Of a stretch of 64,000 bases of DNA, positions 63,648-64,000 are shown one piece after another (positions within the stretch are counted from its first letter, which is position 1; every line of letters begins with the position of its first letter). Source of the DNA: Centroberyx gerrardi (lineage: Eukaryota > Chordata > Actinopteri > Beryciformes > Berycidae); the NCBI RefSeq assembly GCF_048128805.1, contig NC_136016.1:17754176-17818175 (forward strand). The letters are read 5' to 3'. A program made the translations under genes and the position numbers. The notes below the pieces were generated by a model. The model did not search any database. It had not been told where the DNA came from and was given only the letters and a program-made list of their open reading frames with translations.

Positions 63648-64000
63648 TGTATATATATAAATATATATATGAACAGTAGCCCCTTTCTGAACAACCTCCA
63701 TTTACAAGAGGTGCAAATAAATCTGTTTTTTTTTTAAGAGTTAACAGCATTAATTATTCCTCACAATAAAGCACTAATAGTAAAGTGCATGTTGATAGTC
63801 AGTCCTTTCATTGTCAAGTCCTTACCCAGTCTGCGGTAGCCCTCTGTGCCGGAGATGGGACCCGGGGCCAGAGTGTTGACCCTCACCCCACTGGGCCCCC
63901 ACTCCACTGCCAGGTGCTTGGTCATGGCATCTAGAGACAGGGAAGGAGACATGGAGTTATAAAGAAGGATTACCATTCTGTCAGCATTATACAAGAGGCA
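63012..64000 (-). CDS. decr2: DECR2, peroxisomal 2,4-dienoyl-CoA reductase (C-terminal part)
   Basis: DECR2 is the NADPH-dependent short-chain dehydrogenase that reduces 2,4-dienoyl-CoAs during peroxisomal beta-oxidation of unsaturated fatty acids. Two coding exons are in the window: 63826-63930 and 63012-63232 (stop 63012-63014). They join in phase 1 to [10 protein letters not shown]. The first exon carries the family block [20 protein letters not shown] followed by GPISGTEG; the second has [20 protein letters not shown], then [14 protein letters not shown]. The protein ends SKSAKL, a type 1 peroxisomal targeting signal (AKL), as in human DECR2. The Rossmann fold and catalytic Tyr/Lys exons lie beyond the right edge. 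The gene is in tandem with RAB11FIP3. Confidence 0.95.
63609..63642. repeat. (TA)n microsatellite in a DECR2 intron
   Basis: Thirty-four bases of TA dinucleotides are followed by a TACACACTG break and a second short TA run to 63670. The tract lies in the last DECR2 intron (63233-63825), which contains nothing else of note. Confidence 0.95.

Overview
This window is vertebrate nuclear DNA, almost certainly from a ray-finned (teleost) fish. Genes are split into many short exons with GT-AG introns, some under 100 bp. The encoded proteins match vertebrate families from end to end, and the spacers carry typical teleost repeats: AT-rich hAT MITEs, a Tc1/mariner MITE, a tRNA-derived SINE, Penelope-like and LINE 3' ends, and abundant CA/GT microsatellites. 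There is no prokaryotic, phage or CRISPR material.

Layout from left to right. (1) 1-4.2 kb: the last exon of TMEM204 on the + strand, preceded by what looks like its intron. (2) 9.36-16.99 kb: the 5' part of IFT140 on the - strand, with 17 coding exons (798 codons plus two bases) covering both WD40 propellers. The next exon is not present anywhere to the left in this window, so the TMEM204 end lies inside an IFT140 intron (nested, opposite strand). (3) 17.6-25.45 kb: complete TELO2 on the - strand, 20 coding exons, 836 aa. (4) 26.1-27.73 kb: a possible small two-exon gene on the - strand (154 aa), not recognised, with a hAT-type element in its single intron. (5) 28-60.4 kb: complete RAB11FIP3 on the - strand, 14 coding exons, 1120 aa, with a very long N-terminal exon, large repeat-bearing introns and a long 3' UTR. 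(6) 63.0-64.0 kb: the last two coding exons of DECR2 on the - strand, ending in a peroxisomal AKL signal; the rest lies beyond the right edge.

Exon models were built by hand from splice sites. Phases agree at every junction within IFT140, TELO2, the candidate gene, RAB11FIP3 and DECR2, which is the main internal evidence for them. The genes do not form a pathway. IFT140 serves intraflagellar transport, TMEM204 is a claudin-like endothelial membrane protein, TELO2 is the TTT co-chaperone subunit for PIKK kinases, RAB11FIP3 links Rab11 recycling endosomes to motors and cytokinesis, and DECR2 acts in peroxisomal beta-oxidation of unsaturated fatty acids. They are linked only by synteny: all map to human 16p13.3, although there the RAB11FIP3-DECR2 pair lies roughly 1 Mb from TELO2-IFT140-TMEM204.

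The points most worth a second look are the unrecognised 154-aa gene, a consensus RFX X-box at the IFT140 promoter, a SINE carrying a perfect DR1 nuclear-receptor site upstream of RAB11FIP3, a FIP4-like CxxC exon and a candidate cassette exon in RAB11FIP3, and similar TAGC/AACGTTAGC-rich sequence at three gene starts. I found no large undescribed system.
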